From assembly GCA_004011035.1 (NCBI GenBank), contig CP025734.1, forward strand, positions 1-64,000: a stretch of 64,000 nucleotides of DNA, written 5' to 3'. The notes beneath the pieces were generated by a model, which was not told where the DNA came from, made no database searches, and saw only the letters and a program-made list of their open reading frames with translations. Shown here one piece after another: positions 20,162 to 29,112 of the stretch; within the stretch, counting starts at the first letter, position 1, and each line of letters begins with the position of its first letter. This DNA comes from Bdellovibrio sp. qaytius (GTDB lineage: Bacteria > Bdellovibrionota > Bdellovibrionia > Bdellovibrionales > Bdellovibrionaceae). The position numbers were made by a program, and so were the translations under genes.

Positions 20162-22078
20162 ATGTCTAACAAATTAGATAGCAATATTCCTAGTGGCGAT
20201 ATCGGCGACAAATGGACTAAACACAAATTCGACATGAAGCTGATCAATCCAGCGAATAAACGTAAGCTGACTGTTATCGTTATTGGTACAGGGTTGGCTG
20301 GCGCTTCTGCGGCATCTTCACTTGGCGAACTTGGTTACAAAGTAAAAGCATTCTGTGTGCATGAATCTCCTCGCCGCGCCCATTCGGTCGCAGCTCAAGG
20401 TGGTATCAATGCCGCAAAAAATTATCAAAACGATGGCGATTCAGTTTATCGTTTATTCTATGACACTGTTAAGGGCGGAGACTTTCGCGCTCGTGAAGCA
20501 AACGTTCATCGTTTAGCCGAAGTGTCTGTAAACATTATCGATCAAGCTGTTGCATCAGGTGTTCCGTTAGCTCGTGAGTACGGTGGATTATTATCAAATC
20601 GTTCATTCGGTGGATCACAAGTTTCTCGTACGTTCTATGCGCGCGGACAAACTGGTCAGCAATTATTGTTAGGTGCATACTCTTCAATGATGAGACAAGT
20701 TGATCTTGGAACTGTTGAATTATATACGCGTCGTGAAATGTTAGATCTGGTTGTGATTGATGGTAAAGCGCGTGGCGTGATTATCAGAAATTTATTAACT
20801 GGCGAAATCGAATCACACGAAGCTGATGCGGTTGTTGTCGCTTCTGGTGGATACTCAAACGTATTCTACTTATCAACAAACGCGATGGCCTGTGCAGTAA
20901 CTGCTGCCTGGAAAGCTCATAAAAAAGGAGCGTTCTTTGCAAATCCTTGTTACACACAAATTCACCCGACTTGTATTCCGGTACATGGTGAAAACCAATC
21001 TAAATTAACTCTTATGTCAGAATCTCTTCGTAATGACGGACGCATTTGGGCTCCATTGAAAAAAGGCGACGCTCGCTTAGGAAAAGATATTCCAGAAGCA
21101 GAACGCGATTATTTCTTAGAGCGTATTTACCCAAGCTTCGGAAATTTAGCTCCACGTGACGTAGCTTCACGCCAAGCTAAATACCGTGTTGATGAAGGTC
21201 ACGGCGCTTTAGGTGAAAAAGCCGTTTTCTTAGATTTCAAAGACAGTATTAATCGTTTAGGTGAAGACAAAGTGGCTGAGCGCTACGGAAATCTTTTCCA
21301 AATGTATGATAAAATCACGGGCGAAAATCCATACAAACAACCGATGAGAATTTTCCCGGCTCCGCATTACACAATGGGTGGCCTATGGGTTGATTACAAT
21401 CTTCAGTCAACTGTTCCGGGCTTATTCGTAGCTGGTGAGGCGAACTTCTCTGATCACGGTGCCAATCGTTTAGGGGCCTCGGCGTTAATGCAAGGTTTAG
21501 CAGATGGTTATTTCGTATTGCCATACACAATCGGCAATTACTTCGCGAACACGAAGTTAGGTAAAGTTGAAACAACAAACGATGCGTTCAAACACGCAGC
21601 AAACGAAACACAAACTGAGTTGAACAAATTCTTAAGTGTTAAAGGTTCAAGATCAGTTGAATCTCTGCACAAAGAACTTGGCCACATCATGTGGGAAAAA
21701 TGCGGTATGGCTCGTGACAAAGCAGGCCTTACAGAAGCGATTTCTAAAATCCAAAACTTACGTAAAGAATTTCATTCAAATGTTAATGTTCCTGGCGAAG
21801 GCAAAGGAATTAACAATGAATTAGAAAAAGCAGGCCGCGTAGCTGATTTCATCGAACTTGGTGAATTAATGTGTCGAGATGCTTTAACTCGTGAAGAATC
21901 TTGCGGTGGTCACTTTAGATCTGAATATCAGGTTGATGGTGAAGCAAAACGTGATGATGAAAAATTCTGTCACGCAGCTGCTTGGGAATGGAACGGTTCT
22001 GCAGATAAAACGCAAACTCGTCACCAAGAAGAATTAACTTTCGACAACGTCCATTTAGCGACTCGTTCGTACAAATAG
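20162..22078 (+). CDS. sdhA: Succinate dehydrogenase flavoprotein subunit
   Basis: The FAD subunit oxidises succinate to fumarate. The 638-residue protein has a dinucleotide loop [19 protein letters not shown] (41-59), the covalent-FAD His74 in [11 protein letters not shown], the substrate loop [26 protein letters not shown] and the C-terminal EHHANRL-like [18 protein letters not shown]. Its length fits the type-B enzymes. It lies in sdhCAB order, the Bacillus/Bacteroides arrangement. Confidence 0.97.
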   Translation: MSNKLDSNIPSGDIGDKWTKHKFDMKLINPANKRKLTVIVIGTGLAGASAASSLGELGYKVKAFCVHESPRRAHSVAAQGGINAAKNYQNDGDSVYRLFYDTVKGGDFRAREANVHRLAEVSVNIIDQAVASGVPLAREYGGLLSNRSFGGSQVSRTFYARGQTGQQLLLGAYSSMMRQVDLGTVELYTRREMLDLVVIDGKARGVIIRNLLTGEIESHEADAVVVASGGYSNVFYLSTNAMACAVTAAWKAHKKGAFFANPCYTQIHPTCIPVHGENQSKLTLMSESLRNDGRIWAPLKKGDARLGKDIPEAERDYFLERIYPSFGNLAPRDVASRQAKYRVDEGHGALGEKAVFLDFKDSINRLGEDKVAERYGNLFQMYDKITGENPYKQPMRIFPAPHYTMGGLWVDYNLQSTVPGLFVAGEANFSDHGANRLGASALMQGLADGYFVLPYTIGNYFANTKLGKVETTNDAFKHAANETQTELNKFLSVKGSRSVESLHKELGHIMWEKCGMARDKAGLTEAISKIQNLRKEFHSNVNVPGEGKGINNELEKAGRVADFIELGELMCRDALTREESCGGHFRSEYQVDGEAKRDDEKFCHAAAWEWNGSADKTQTRHQEELTFDNVHLATRSYK

Positions 22079-22090
22079 GCTGAGGATTAT

Positions 22091-22885
22091 ATGGGAATTG
22101 CAAAACCAACGATCAATTTAAAATTAAAAGTTTGGCGCCAAAAAGATAATAACTCTAAAGGTGGCTTTAAAGAGTACGACGCAAAAAACGTATCTCAAGA
22201 CGCTTCTTTCTTAGAAATGTTAGACTCTGTCAATGAAGAGCTTATCAATAAAAACGAAGAGCCCATTTTATTCGACCACGACTGCCGCGAAGGTATTTGT
22301 GGAAGCTGCGGTTTCATGATTAACGGAAACGCGCACGGCCCACAAAAATCAACGACTGTATGTCAGTTACACATGCGCGCATTTAAAGATGGCGAAACAC
22401 TAGTTTTAGAACCATGGAGAGCTTCTGCATTTCCAATCCTAAAAGACTTAGTTGTTGATCGTTCGTCTTTTGATCGCATTATTAAATCTGGTGGATATAT
22501 TTCTGTAAACACTGGTAATGCTCGCGATGCAAACAACATTTTAATTCCAAAACCAGACGCTGATGAAGCGATGGCTTCTGCAACTTGTATTGGTTGTGGC
22601 GCCTGTGTCGCTTCTTGTAAAAATGCATCTGCAGCGCTTTTTACTTCTGCAAAAATCCAACACATGGCTTTATTACCGCAAGGTAAAGTTGAGCGCGCTC
22701 AACGTGCTTTAGATATGACAGCACAAATGGATGCCGAAGGGTTCGGAGCTTGCTCTACGACAGGAGCTTGTTCTGCGGCTTGCCCGAAAGATATTTCATT
22801 AATCAATATCGCGACAATGAACCGCGAATTACTTAAAGCCACTATTGCTAAACCTGAAGAGCATGTTGGCGGCGGCGACGGCTAG
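22091..22885 (+). CDS. sdhB: Succinate dehydrogenase iron-sulfur subunit
   Basis: SdhB passes electrons from FAD to the membrane anchor through three clusters. The 264-residue protein has the [2Fe-2S] ligands in [14 protein letters not shown] plus a later Cys (TTVCQLH), the [4Fe-4S] motif [13 protein letters not shown] and the second set [16 protein letters not shown]. The tail is glycine-rich (GGGDG). AGGAT precedes the ATG. Its TAG stop overlaps the GTG start of the next gene by one base. Confidence 0.96.
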   Translation: MGIAKPTINLKLKVWRQKDNNSKGGFKEYDAKNVSQDASFLEMLDSVNEELINKNEEPILFDHDCREGICGSCGFMINGNAHGPQKSTTVCQLHMRAFKDGETLVLEPWRASAFPILKDLVVDRSSFDRIIKSGGYISVNTGNARDANNILIPKPDADEAMASATCIGCGACVASCKNASAALFTSAKIQHMALLPQGKVERAQRALDMTAQMDAEGFGACSTTGACSAACPKDISLINIATMNRELLKATIAKPEEHVGGGDG

Positions 22886-23826
22886 TGAAAGACTTTCTTA
22901 AGATTTTATTCGTATTGATCGTTGTTGTTGTGGCTTTTGTTACAGGCCGCAACTACGGCGAAACATCAGTTGTAGAATCTAAAGAATATAAAGACAGTAA
23001 AAGTCAGCAAGCTGAAAATACGCGTTCTGAAGAAGAGTTGAAACTTATGAAAGATAAGTTTCAAAGCTTGCTTGATAGTTCAGACTTAAAAAAAGCTGAC
23101 GAAGTTTACGGTAAAATGATGACCCTGTTCTTAGTTGATCTGGGTCTTCGTATTTCAGAACAGCAACAAAAAGATTTAGATGTTGGTAAGTCACAATTAT
23201 TAGTGTGCGCAGCTCAATCTGGTCATGCGCCAGCTGTTAAAACTCCTGAAGCCCCTACTCCGCAGGCTTCAATTCCTAAAAATGTTGAAGAACCAGAAGC
23301 TCCAGTAAAAATACCGAAGTTTTCACAAATTGCTCCCGGAAGATTTAAATCAACAGAGTGGACATTGGTTAATAGCTCTTCAAGTTCAGAAATTTTAAAA
23401 AACTTAGAAAAAGTTAAACTAACTAATATAGATGCGTTTTTAAAAGACGCTCCAGAAACCCCATTTGCCGATTTACAAAAATATTACGGAACATTTCGCG
23501 GAAAAGTTTCTGCAGTCGATGGTTCAGACTACGGATCATTAGTTCTGGCGATCGGCCCTATGGCTGATAAAGCCAATCATGTCGAAGGCGAAGTAAAATT
23601 CTACCGCGGCGGAAAAAATGAATCGACTTCAAGCTTTTCATCAGCGACTTGGGGTTTTACTCCGACAGGTTACCAAGGAAACATGGTTAGCATGGGCGGA
23701 AGATTCTTACAGATTTATAAAATTGAAGCTGCAGATAAAATCGCAGGTAATTTCTATGAACGTCTTCCAAACGGAACGACGAAACTCATCGGAAGCTTTG
23801 TTCTTAATCGCACCGATCGTCTTTAA
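22885..23826 (+). CDS. Hypothetical membrane-anchored protein cotranscribed with sdhCAB
   Basis: A 313-residue protein of unknown function. It begins at a GTG sharing one base with the sdhB stop. One N-terminal membrane helix (ILFVLIVVVVAFVTG, about 6-21) is followed by a charged coiled-coil-like stretch (EELKLMKDKFQSLLDSSDLKKADE), a proline-rich linker (VKTPEAPTPQASIPK, about 110-145) and a C-terminal beta-rich region with IAPGRFKSTEWTL and KYYGTFRGKVSAVDGSDYG. It likely faces the periplasm. The tight coupling to sdhB might mean a role in the complex, or merely read-through; no family is recognised. Confidence 0.72.
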   Translation: MKDFLKILFVLIVVVVAFVTGRNYGETSVVESKEYKDSKSQQAENTRSEEELKLMKDKFQSLLDSSDLKKADEVYGKMMTLFLVDLGLRISEQQQKDLDVGKSQLLVCAAQSGHAPAVKTPEAPTPQASIPKNVEEPEAPVKIPKFSQIAPGRFKSTEWTLVNSSSSSEILKNLEKVKLTNIDAFLKDAPETPFADLQKYYGTFRGKVSAVDGSDYGSLVLAIGPMADKANHVEGEVKFYRGGKNESTSSFSSATWGFTPTGYQGNMVSMGGRFLQIYKIEAADKIAGNFYERLPNGTTKLIGSFVLNRTDRL

Positions 23827-23875
23827 TTCAGTAAAGATTTATTTCTAAACACACTAACCTTTAAAAATCGCGTCA

Positions 23876-23911
23876 AGCGTCTTACTTTGAGACGCTAGTT
23901 CATGATGAACT
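23876..23911. repeat. Two adjacent inverted repeats upstream of a small gene
   Basis: AGCGTCT (23876-23882) and AGACGCT (23890-23896) form a perfect 7-bp stem with a 7-base loop. Abutting it, AGTTCAT-G-ATGAACT (23897-23911) is a perfect 15-bp palindrome. No T-run follows, so simple termination is unlikely; an operator or leader structure for the gene at 23994 is possible. Confidence 0.5.
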
Positions 23912-23993
23912 AAACTCATCCCTGATTTGCACCCTGACAAAAGTCTTGATTTCTGGACCGCTTCTGTCGAAGAGGATCATAGGTGGGATGCAA

Positions 23994-24236
23994 ATGAAAA
24001 AAGCCAGCGATTTAATGAAAGAAATGGGATTCAACAAAGATGCGCCGGTGGCAACACAAGAAGCGTTTATCAAACATCTTATCAAAGCCGCTACTGGCAA
24101 CAGTGTCGTGACTCCGACCGAGAAAAAAATCATCCAAGAAAACCCTGATAAAATCGTGCAATTTCCGAAGCAATTAGCGTTCGATTTTGCTGACGAAGAA
24201 TTGTTATCTCCCGCGAAAAAAATTAAAAAGGCGTAA
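23994..24236 (+). CDS. Small hypothetical basic protein
   Basis: An 80-residue protein without signal peptide or membrane segment. The start is ATG 23994, 7 bases after AGGTGG (23981-23986); an ATG at 23988 is too close to that site. Sequence: helical, beginning KKASDLMKEMGFNKDAPV, then EAFIKHLIKAATGN, with a basic tail KKIKKA. The size and charge are compatible with a nucleic-acid- or protein-binding adaptor, but no domain is recognised. It stands alone between sdh and the subtilase. Confidence 0.6.
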   Translation: MKKASDLMKEMGFNKDAPVATQEAFIKHLIKAATGNSVVTPTEKKIIQENPDKIVQFPKQLAFDFADEELLSPAKKIKKA

Positions 24237-24253
24237 CAATAAATTTTATTGTT

Positions 24254-24277
24254 GGCTAAGTTTCTCCTAGCCCTTTT
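24254..24277 (+). terminator. Possible weak terminator after the small gene
   Basis: GGCTA (24254-24258) pairs with TAGCC (24268-24272) over a 9-base loop, followed by CTTTTGCT. The stem is short and the T-run brief. An AT palindrome just upstream (around 24235-24252) may add structure. Confidence 0.4.
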
Positions 24278-24327
24278 GCTAGTTTCAACGTGGAACCAGA
24301 ATCTCCACTGTTTAGTAAACAAGCGTG

Positions 24328-24360
24328 TGCTATATTTTTTTTAACTAAATGTCTAGTTAA
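24328..24360 (+). promoter_or_regulatory. Extended -10 promoter with inverted repeat at the subtilase start of transcription
   Basis: TGC-TATATT (24328-24336) is an extended -10 element; the -35 is poor. Just downstream TTAACTA (24341-24347) and TAGTTAA (24354-24360) make a perfect inverted repeat with a 6-base spacer, right where transcription should begin, followed by GGGGAAA as ribosome-binding site. A second small palindrome, GTTTA-G-TAAAC (24310-24320), lies in the -35 area. The repeat could be an operator or a 5' mRNA-stabilising hairpin. Confidence 0.45.
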
Positions 24361-24375
24361 GGGGAAACACCAACC

Positions 24376-26004
24376 ATGAAAAAGAATTTTTCTAAAGTAG
24401 GCGCAGTAGCAGCAACAATGATGTTAGCAATCACTGCAAACGCAAAATTTACAACTGAATCTGTTCCAGGTGAATTTGTTGTAAAATTAAAACCAGGAAT
24501 GATGCGTATGACTACGCAAGCACTTTCTACGCAGCTAAATGGGTTCGTAACACAAAAGATTTCTGGCCAAGATATCGTTGTAGTTAAGAAAGCTGTTTTC
24601 CAAACGAATGATTCTGCAATTAAATCATTAAATGAAAACCCAATGGTTGAAATTGCAGAACCAAATTACATTTATAAAATTAGCAAAACTCCAACTGATC
24701 CTATGTATTCACAAACTTGGGGCTTAGGTAACATCGGTCAAGCAGATCCAAAAAATCAAGTGGGTGTTGCTGGCGTCGATATCAACGCAGAAAAAGCTTG
24801 GGAAATCCAAACTGGAACGCGTGAAAAAATCGTAGCGATCATCGATACAGGTATTGATTACACTCACCCTGACTTAGCTGAAAACATGTGGGTTAATGAA
24901 GCTGAGAAAAACGGTCAACCAGGCGTTGATGATGATGGCAACGGTGTTGTTGATGATATCTATGGATACAACGCAATCACTGGAACTGGTAACATGAAAG
25001 ATGACCAAGGCCACGGTTCACACTGTGCTGGTACAATCGGTGCTCGTGCTAACAACGGAATCGGCGTAGCTGGTGTAAACTGGAACGTTCGTATGATGGG
25101 TGTTAAATTTTTAGATGCTGGTGGATCTGGTTCATTAGCTGATGCTATCAAAGCTATCGATTACGCAACTAAAATGGGTGCAAACGTAATGTCGAACTCT
25201 TGGGGCGGCGGCGGATTTTCACAAACTCTTTTAGATGCTATCAAGCGTTCAAATGATGCTGGCGCAGTTTTCATCGCAGCAGCAGGTAATGAGTATAACA
25301 ATAATGATAACTCACCGACTTACCCTTCAACTTACCAAGTTGATAACGTAATTTCTGTTGCAGCTATCGATAATCGTGGTGCTAAAGCAGATTTTTCTAA
25401 CTACGGTAAAAAAACAGTTCACTTAGGCGCTCCTGGTGTAAACGTCATGTCTACAACTGGTGGAAAATACGCTTCGTTCTCTGGAACTTCAATGGCAACT
25501 CCACACGTTGCGGGTGTTGCAGCTTTATTATGGGCTAACGAACCAAACTTAACTGCTGCTGAAATCAAAGCTAGATTAGTTGCTACGACTCGCCCTTTAG
25601 CTTCGATGAAAGGTAAAACTAGAACTGGCGGTATGGTTGATGCTTACGGTGCTTTAACAAACACACAAGCTCCACCTGATGCAAATGATCCATCTAACTG
25701 GGCAACAGTTGCAATGAATGTTGCTTCTGAATCTCCGTATAAATCGAACACAAACCAAACTTTCGAAGTTTCTGTTCCGGGCGCAAAAGAGTTCGCATTA
25801 TACTTTGATAAGTTTAATGTTGAATCTGGTTATGACTTCGTAACTATTTACGATGCTGCTGGTAACAAAGTACAACAATTAACTGGTGCTAATGATGAGT
25901 CGTTCTCTATGACAATCACTGGTGAATCAGCTCGTATCGTTTTCACTTCTGATAAATCAGTTGAAAAAACTGGTTGGTCGATTGTTAAAGCGGCTTACAG
26001 ATAG
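24376..26004 (+). CDS. Secreted subtilisin-family serine protease with C-terminal CUB-like domain
   Basis: An exported S8 protease of 542 residues. Signal peptide to ANA (about 23), an inhibitor-like prodomain (PGEFVVKLKPGM ... NPMVEIAEPNYIY, to about 100), then the catalytic domain with Asp157 (IIDTGID), His213 (GHGSHCAGT), oxyanion Asn305 (AAGNEY) and Ser372 (GTSMATPHVAG). The last ~90 residues (about 450-542) are beta-rich with GYDFVTIYDAAGN, the pattern of CUB domains, which often bind substrate or partners. Preceded by a structured promoter region; a strong terminator follows at 26080. A degradative role outside the cell is likely. Confidence 0.93.
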   Translation: MKKNFSKVGAVAATMMLAITANAKFTTESVPGEFVVKLKPGMMRMTTQALSTQLNGFVTQKISGQDIVVVKKAVFQTNDSAIKSLNENPMVEIAEPNYIYKISKTPTDPMYSQTWGLGNIGQADPKNQVGVAGVDINAEKAWEIQTGTREKIVAIIDTGIDYTHPDLAENMWVNEAEKNGQPGVDDDGNGVVDDIYGYNAITGTGNMKDDQGHGSHCAGTIGARANNGIGVAGVNWNVRMMGVKFLDAGGSGSLADAIKAIDYATKMGANVMSNSWGGGGFSQTLLDAIKRSNDAGAVFIAAAGNEYNNNDNSPTYPSTYQVDNVISVAAIDNRGAKADFSNYGKKTVHLGAPGVNVMSTTGGKYASFSGTSMATPHVAGVAALLWANEPNLTAAEIKARLVATTRPLASMKGKTRTGGMVDAYGALTNTQAPPDANDPSNWATVAMNVASESPYKSNTNQTFEVSVPGAKEFALYFDKFNVESGYDFVTIYDAAGNKVQQLTGANDESFSMTITGESARIVFTSDKSVEKTGWSIVKAAYR

Positions 26005-26021
26005 TTTGATATAAGTTTGTT

Positions 26022-26050
26022 TTGACGCAGGTTCAACGAATAGTTTTACT
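26022..26050 (+). promoter_or_regulatory. Possible sigma-70 promoter between the subtilase and the lipoprotein gene
   Basis: TTGACG (26022-26027), a 17-base spacer and TTTACT (26045-26050) resemble -35 and -10 boxes. A transcript from here would meet the terminator at 26080-26114 before reaching the lipoprotein start at 26135. Confidence 0.35.
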
Positions 26051-26079
26051 CGCGAAATACAGATACATTCGATCTCGAA

Positions 26080-26114
26080 AAAATTGCAAAGCTAAAACTT
26101 TGCAATTTTTTTTT
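26080..26114 (+). terminator. Strong intrinsic terminator (also a possible leader attenuator)
   Basis: AAAATTGCAAAG (26080-26091) pairs perfectly with CTTTGCAATTTT (26098-26109) over a 6-base loop and runs into a T-tract. It ends the subtilase transcript but lies only 20 bases before the next start codon, leaving no room for a promoter between. Confidence 0.88.
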
Positions 26115-26134
26115 GCCCAAAGCACTTTGAATGT

Positions 26135-26986
26135 ATGAAAAAAAACACAATACAAATCGTGCTTATTTTATTTATGACAATGGTCCAGGGCTGCGCTGAC
26201 AGCAGTCTTGGTGGAGATTCAAACTCAATTCTACCCGATACAGCTGTTGTCGACCCCGCAAACCCAACAACTAAACCCCCAACACCTAGCGAAGCTTCGT
26301 CAAACAAAGTGTTACTATTTAATGGCCAAGGAATTTCAACTTCAGACTGGCAAACAACTCAAAGTATTTTGAAAACAATGAGACTTGAAACACAAGTTGT
26401 AAACTCAGCACAACTTGAACAGATGACTGTTGAAGATCTAAAAAAATTCGCTTTGATTATTGTACCTGGTGGTCACTCAAGCGGTATTAGTAGCGGATTA
26501 ACAGGTGCAGCACGTGTGCGTGTGAGGCAAGCTGTGCGTGATTATGGCGTAAGTTATTTAGGAATTTGTGCAGGCGCATGGGCTGCCGTTGGCACTGAAG
26601 CCAACACTGATACAGCAACATCATTTGGTTTTGCAGCTATTTATGGATCACATTTAGCAAACTGGTGGCCAGATGGAAACACGAATGCTGTTGCAGCAGT
26701 TGTTCCGGTGCAATTTGCTGATGGAAAAAATCGTCAGCTTGTTTGGTACGGCGGACCTGCAACACCAGAATGGGCCGGCGGAGTTGTTGCTCGTTATAGC
26801 AATGGAAAAGCCGCTATTTCACAAGCGTATTCAGGAAAAGGATTTGTAGTATTAACAGGCCCACATCCAGAAGCTCCACAAGGTTGGAGAAATACGGCGG
26901 GTTATGATTCAGATGGTTTAGATTACGATATCGCACAAGAATTAATTACTTCAGCCTTAACTCGTACACCGATGGCGCATTACTAA
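26135..26986 (+). CDS. Lipoprotein with glutamine-amidotransferase-like (BPL_N) domain
   Basis: A 283-residue lipoprotein: hydrophobic leader ending in the lipobox VQGC (Cys20), a long Ser/Pro/Thr-rich linker to about 55, then a class-I amidotransferase-like fold of the biotin-protein-ligase N-terminal type. The nucleophile elbow is YLGICAGAW (Cys145), preceded by LIIVPGGHSSG, and a His follows in TGPHPEAP (about 246). Cytosolic relatives sit in biotin ligases, but an exported stand-alone form has no assigned reaction that I know of. A terminator sits directly upstream, suggesting attenuated expression. Confidence 0.8.
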   Translation: MKKNTIQIVLILFMTMVQGCADSSLGGDSNSILPDTAVVDPANPTTKPPTPSEASSNKVLLFNGQGISTSDWQTTQSILKTMRLETQVVNSAQLEQMTVEDLKKFALIIVPGGHSSGISSGLTGAARVRVRQAVRDYGVSYLGICAGAWAAVGTEANTDTATSFGFAAIYGSHLANWWPDGNTNAVAAVVPVQFADGKNRQLVWYGGPATPEWAGGVVARYSNGKAAISQAYSGKGFVVLTGPHPEAPQGWRNTAGYDSDGLDYDIAQELITSALTRTPMAHY

Positions 26987-26997
26987 TGCGCCAAGTA

Positions 26998-27879
26998 TTA
27001 CGAATGATGACGTTGTAAAAAATCGCGTAGTTTTAAATTTAAAAATTCAGGAAAATCCAACTGGCAGCAGTGTGATCCATACGGAACCAAAACATATTCT
27101 GCACCGTGAATTTTTTCGACAAGCTCACGCTGATAACTTGGCGGAGTTAAAAAATCTCTATCACCCGCGATCACCAATGAAGGTTTGTCGATGTGTGATA
27201 AAATATTTGTGCCATCAAAATTTAATAATTGCTCAAACAATCTAAAAAATAACGGAAGTTCTAATCTAGAAACTCCCCGCCCGTACATTTCGATATCTTT
27301 AAACTGAGTTAGCTTAATATTAAATCCACCAGATAATGCGGCCACTTGAAATGCAACCGGGTTATCAACCATGGCTCTCCACAGAGAATTCCACAGGTCA
27401 GGAGATTTAGCGTGTTGAGTTTTTAAAAATTGAAAGAGTGGTTCAACAAATTCAAAACCGAAAAGTTTTTTTAAAGGGTTTCTGGCAAAACCATTAATGA
27501 AAGTCAGCGATCTAAAAACTTCAGGAAATTGTTCATAGGCTTTAATTTGATAAGGCACACCAAAACTGTGACCTACAACATGCGCGCTTTTGTGACCTAA
27601 ATGATTAATTAAACCTTTGAGATCAAACGCTAAATGTTCGAATGACATGTTATCTAAATTTCTAACGGGCGTACTCTTGTGATGGCCACGAATATCAAAC
27701 ACAATCACTTGATGCGTTTTCGAAAAAAATTCGATCTGCGGATGCCAGTGATTTATTAAACAAGCGATACCGTAAATAAAAACAAGGGGTTCACCTTGTC
27801 CGTGAACTTCGTAATAAATCGGAGTTCCGTCCATGGCTTCATAGTATCCAGTTTTTTTCTCAATAAATTGTGCACTCAT
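26998..27879 (-). CDS. Alpha/beta hydrolase
   Basis: A 293-residue cytoplasmic alpha/beta-hydrolase. The nucleophile elbow GHSFG (Ser about 106), the acid in AGDRD (about 240) and the His in GSHCCQ (about 271) make a complete triad; the N-terminal strand GEPLVFIYG and FDIRGHHKS supply the oxyanion side. The substrate is unknown: esterases, haloperoxidase-like and lactonase-type relatives share this layout. The start overlaps the FHA gene's stop by 4 bases (ATGA), so the two proteins are translationally coupled. Confidence 0.88.
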   Translation of the reverse strand: MSAQFIEKKTGYYEAMDGTPIYYEVHGQGEPLVFIYGIACLINHWHPQIEFFSKTHQVIVFDIRGHHKSTPVRNLDNMSFEHLAFDLKGLINHLGHKSAHVVGHSFGVPYQIKAYEQFPEVFRSLTFINGFARNPLKKLFGFEFVEPLFQFLKTQHAKSPDLWNSLWRAMVDNPVAFQVAALSGGFNIKLTQFKDIEMYGRGVSRLELPLFFRLFEQLLNFDGTNILSHIDKPSLVIAGDRDFLTPPSYQRELVEKIHGAEYVLVPYGSHCCQLDFPEFLNLKLRDFLQRHHS

Positions 27880-28529
27880 TTTAAAATCGAAAGCTCCACT
27901 AGGTTGGCTCCAAAAGTCACTTGATCTCCAGATTCGATCGGATGTTGGGTGAACGGTTTGCCGTTGATAAGTATCTTATCACCGCAAAGAGTTTCGATGT
28001 AAGCGGTTTCGCCGACCTGAAAAAATTTGGCAATTTGGCCAGGCTGCGTAGGGTCTTTTATGTTTAAATCCAAAGAATTAAACCCAATAGTTCTGGGCCC
28101 ATAACTGAGGGTGTAAAACTCGTCGGTTTGGGGGCCCGATAGAAAAGTGAGGCGCACAGGGTATAAATAAAAGAAAAATTCAGTTAAAATGGGCTCCCAG
28201 CTGTCGGCCTCTAGAAATTCTACTAAAGAATCTTCCCAACTTGGTGAGCTGGTTTTAGGCTTTTCGATAACCTTAAAACCGGTCTGTCCCATGTGAAAAA
28301 TCAGCCCATTAATTAAGCTAAGAGACACCCCTTCAGATGAACCAGCACGAAGTTTATTGCCATCTAAAGATCTGATTTTCCAAAGAAAATTTGAATCTAG
28401 ATAGATTTCAGCATGCACGGTCGACATTTCGGGATCACCAAAGTAACCCGACGAGAAAACATAGTTCTCGCGCAGGGTAATAATTTGTCCTTTGTGGTGT
28501 CCGTCTAACACCTGGAGTGCCAATTTCAT
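27876..28529 (-). CDS. FHA-domain-like protein (two tandem modules)
   Basis: A 217-residue protein with two beta-sandwich modules resembling forkhead-associated domains. The first covers about 1-90 (ITLRENYVFSSGYFGDPEMSTVHAEIYLDSNFLWKIRSLDGNKLRAGS), where S-x-x-H (STVH) matches the phosphothreonine-binding core. The second covers about 120-217 (TLSYGPRTIGFNSLDLNI ... DKILINGKPFTQHPIESGDQVTFGANLVEL), which lacks the SxxH and may be degenerate. FHA modules bind phosphothreonine proteins, but no Ser/Thr kinase is encoded in the window. It is first in a two-gene operon with the hydrolase. Confidence 0.75.
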   Translation of the reverse strand: MKLALQVLDGHHKGQIITLRENYVFSSGYFGDPEMSTVHAEIYLDSNFLWKIRSLDGNKLRAGSSEGVSLSLINGLIFHMGQTGFKVIEKPKTSSPSWEDSLVEFLEADSWEPILTEFFFYLYPVRLTFLSGPQTDEFYTLSYGPRTIGFNSLDLNIKDPTQPGQIAKFFQVGETAYIETLCGDKILINGKPFTQHPIESGDQVTFGANLVELSILK

Positions 28530-28610
28530 AAAATTATCTTAGGTGCTAGATCAAGTCTTGTCTACGTCTACGGAAGCTGCTAAACCAGTTGAACATTATA
28601 AGTCATCCTT

Positions 28611-28632
28611 GCTCCCCGATAGTCGGTGGAGC
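28611..28632 (+). promoter_or_regulatory. Hairpin in the rpsF leader
   Basis: GCTCC (28611-28615) pairs with GGAGC (28628-28632), and CCGA/TCGG extend the stem inside. It lies 20 bases ahead of the rpsF start, whose ribosome-binding site is AAGGAA. Many rpsF mRNAs carry an S6:S18-binding hairpin for autoregulation; this one may be such an element, though I cannot confirm its conserved bases. Confidence 0.4.
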
Positions 28633-28652
28633 TTTAACCGGAAGGAATATCC

Positions 28653-29102
28653 ATGGATCTTAAGACAGACCTTAAGCGTCCGTATGAGGTTGTTATCCTC
28701 ATGCACCCAGACGCAAACGTAGAAGAGCAAAAAGCTCTTTTCAACAAAAACAAAACAACAATCACTAGCTTTAAAGGCTCTGTGCACTCAGTAGAAACTT
28801 GGGGCAAAAGAAACTTAGCTACACCGATTGGAAAAATTCGTAAAGCTGTGTTCTTTCACTCAGTTTTCGAAGCTAATCCACAAGCGGTAATGGAGATTGA
28901 ACGTACTATGCGCATCAATGATAAAGTTTTACGCTTTATGCATACGCGTTTAGATGAACGTACTACTCCTTCTAAGCACTTAGAAGCTTTCAAAAAAGGC
29001 TTAGCTGAGTCAGCTGCGAAAGAAAAAGAACGTGAAGCAAAAGCACAACTTCGTCGTCAGGCAGCTCAACAAGCTCGCATGGAAAGACAAGACGAAGAGT
29101 AG
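28653..29102 (+). CDS. rpsF: 30S ribosomal protein S6
   Basis: S6 binds 16S rRNA with S18 in the central domain. The 149-residue protein has the S6 fold in residues 8-105 (RPYEVVILMHPDA ... VETWGKRNLATPIGKIRKAVFFHSVFEA ... VLRFMHTRLDER) and an added charged, Ala/Gln/Arg-rich helical tail of about 40 residues (KEKEREAKAQLRRQAAQQARMERQDEE). The usual partner gene rpsR is not next to it; a DUF2232 membrane-protein gene and rplI follow. Confidence 0.95.
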   Translation: MDLKTDLKRPYEVVILMHPDANVEEQKALFNKNKTTITSFKGSVHSVETWGKRNLATPIGKIRKAVFFHSVFEANPQAVMEIERTMRINDKVLRFMHTRLDERTTPSKHLEAFKKGLAESAAKEKEREAKAQLRRQAAQQARMERQDEE

Positions 29103-29112
29103 TAGAAACTAG

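Noticed and set aside
26973-26993. Perfect 8-bp hairpin TGGCGCAT/ATGCGCCA at the end of the amidotransferase-like lipoprotein gene
   Set aside because: It looks like a terminator but has no T-run on either side; it could only be a 3'-end structure.
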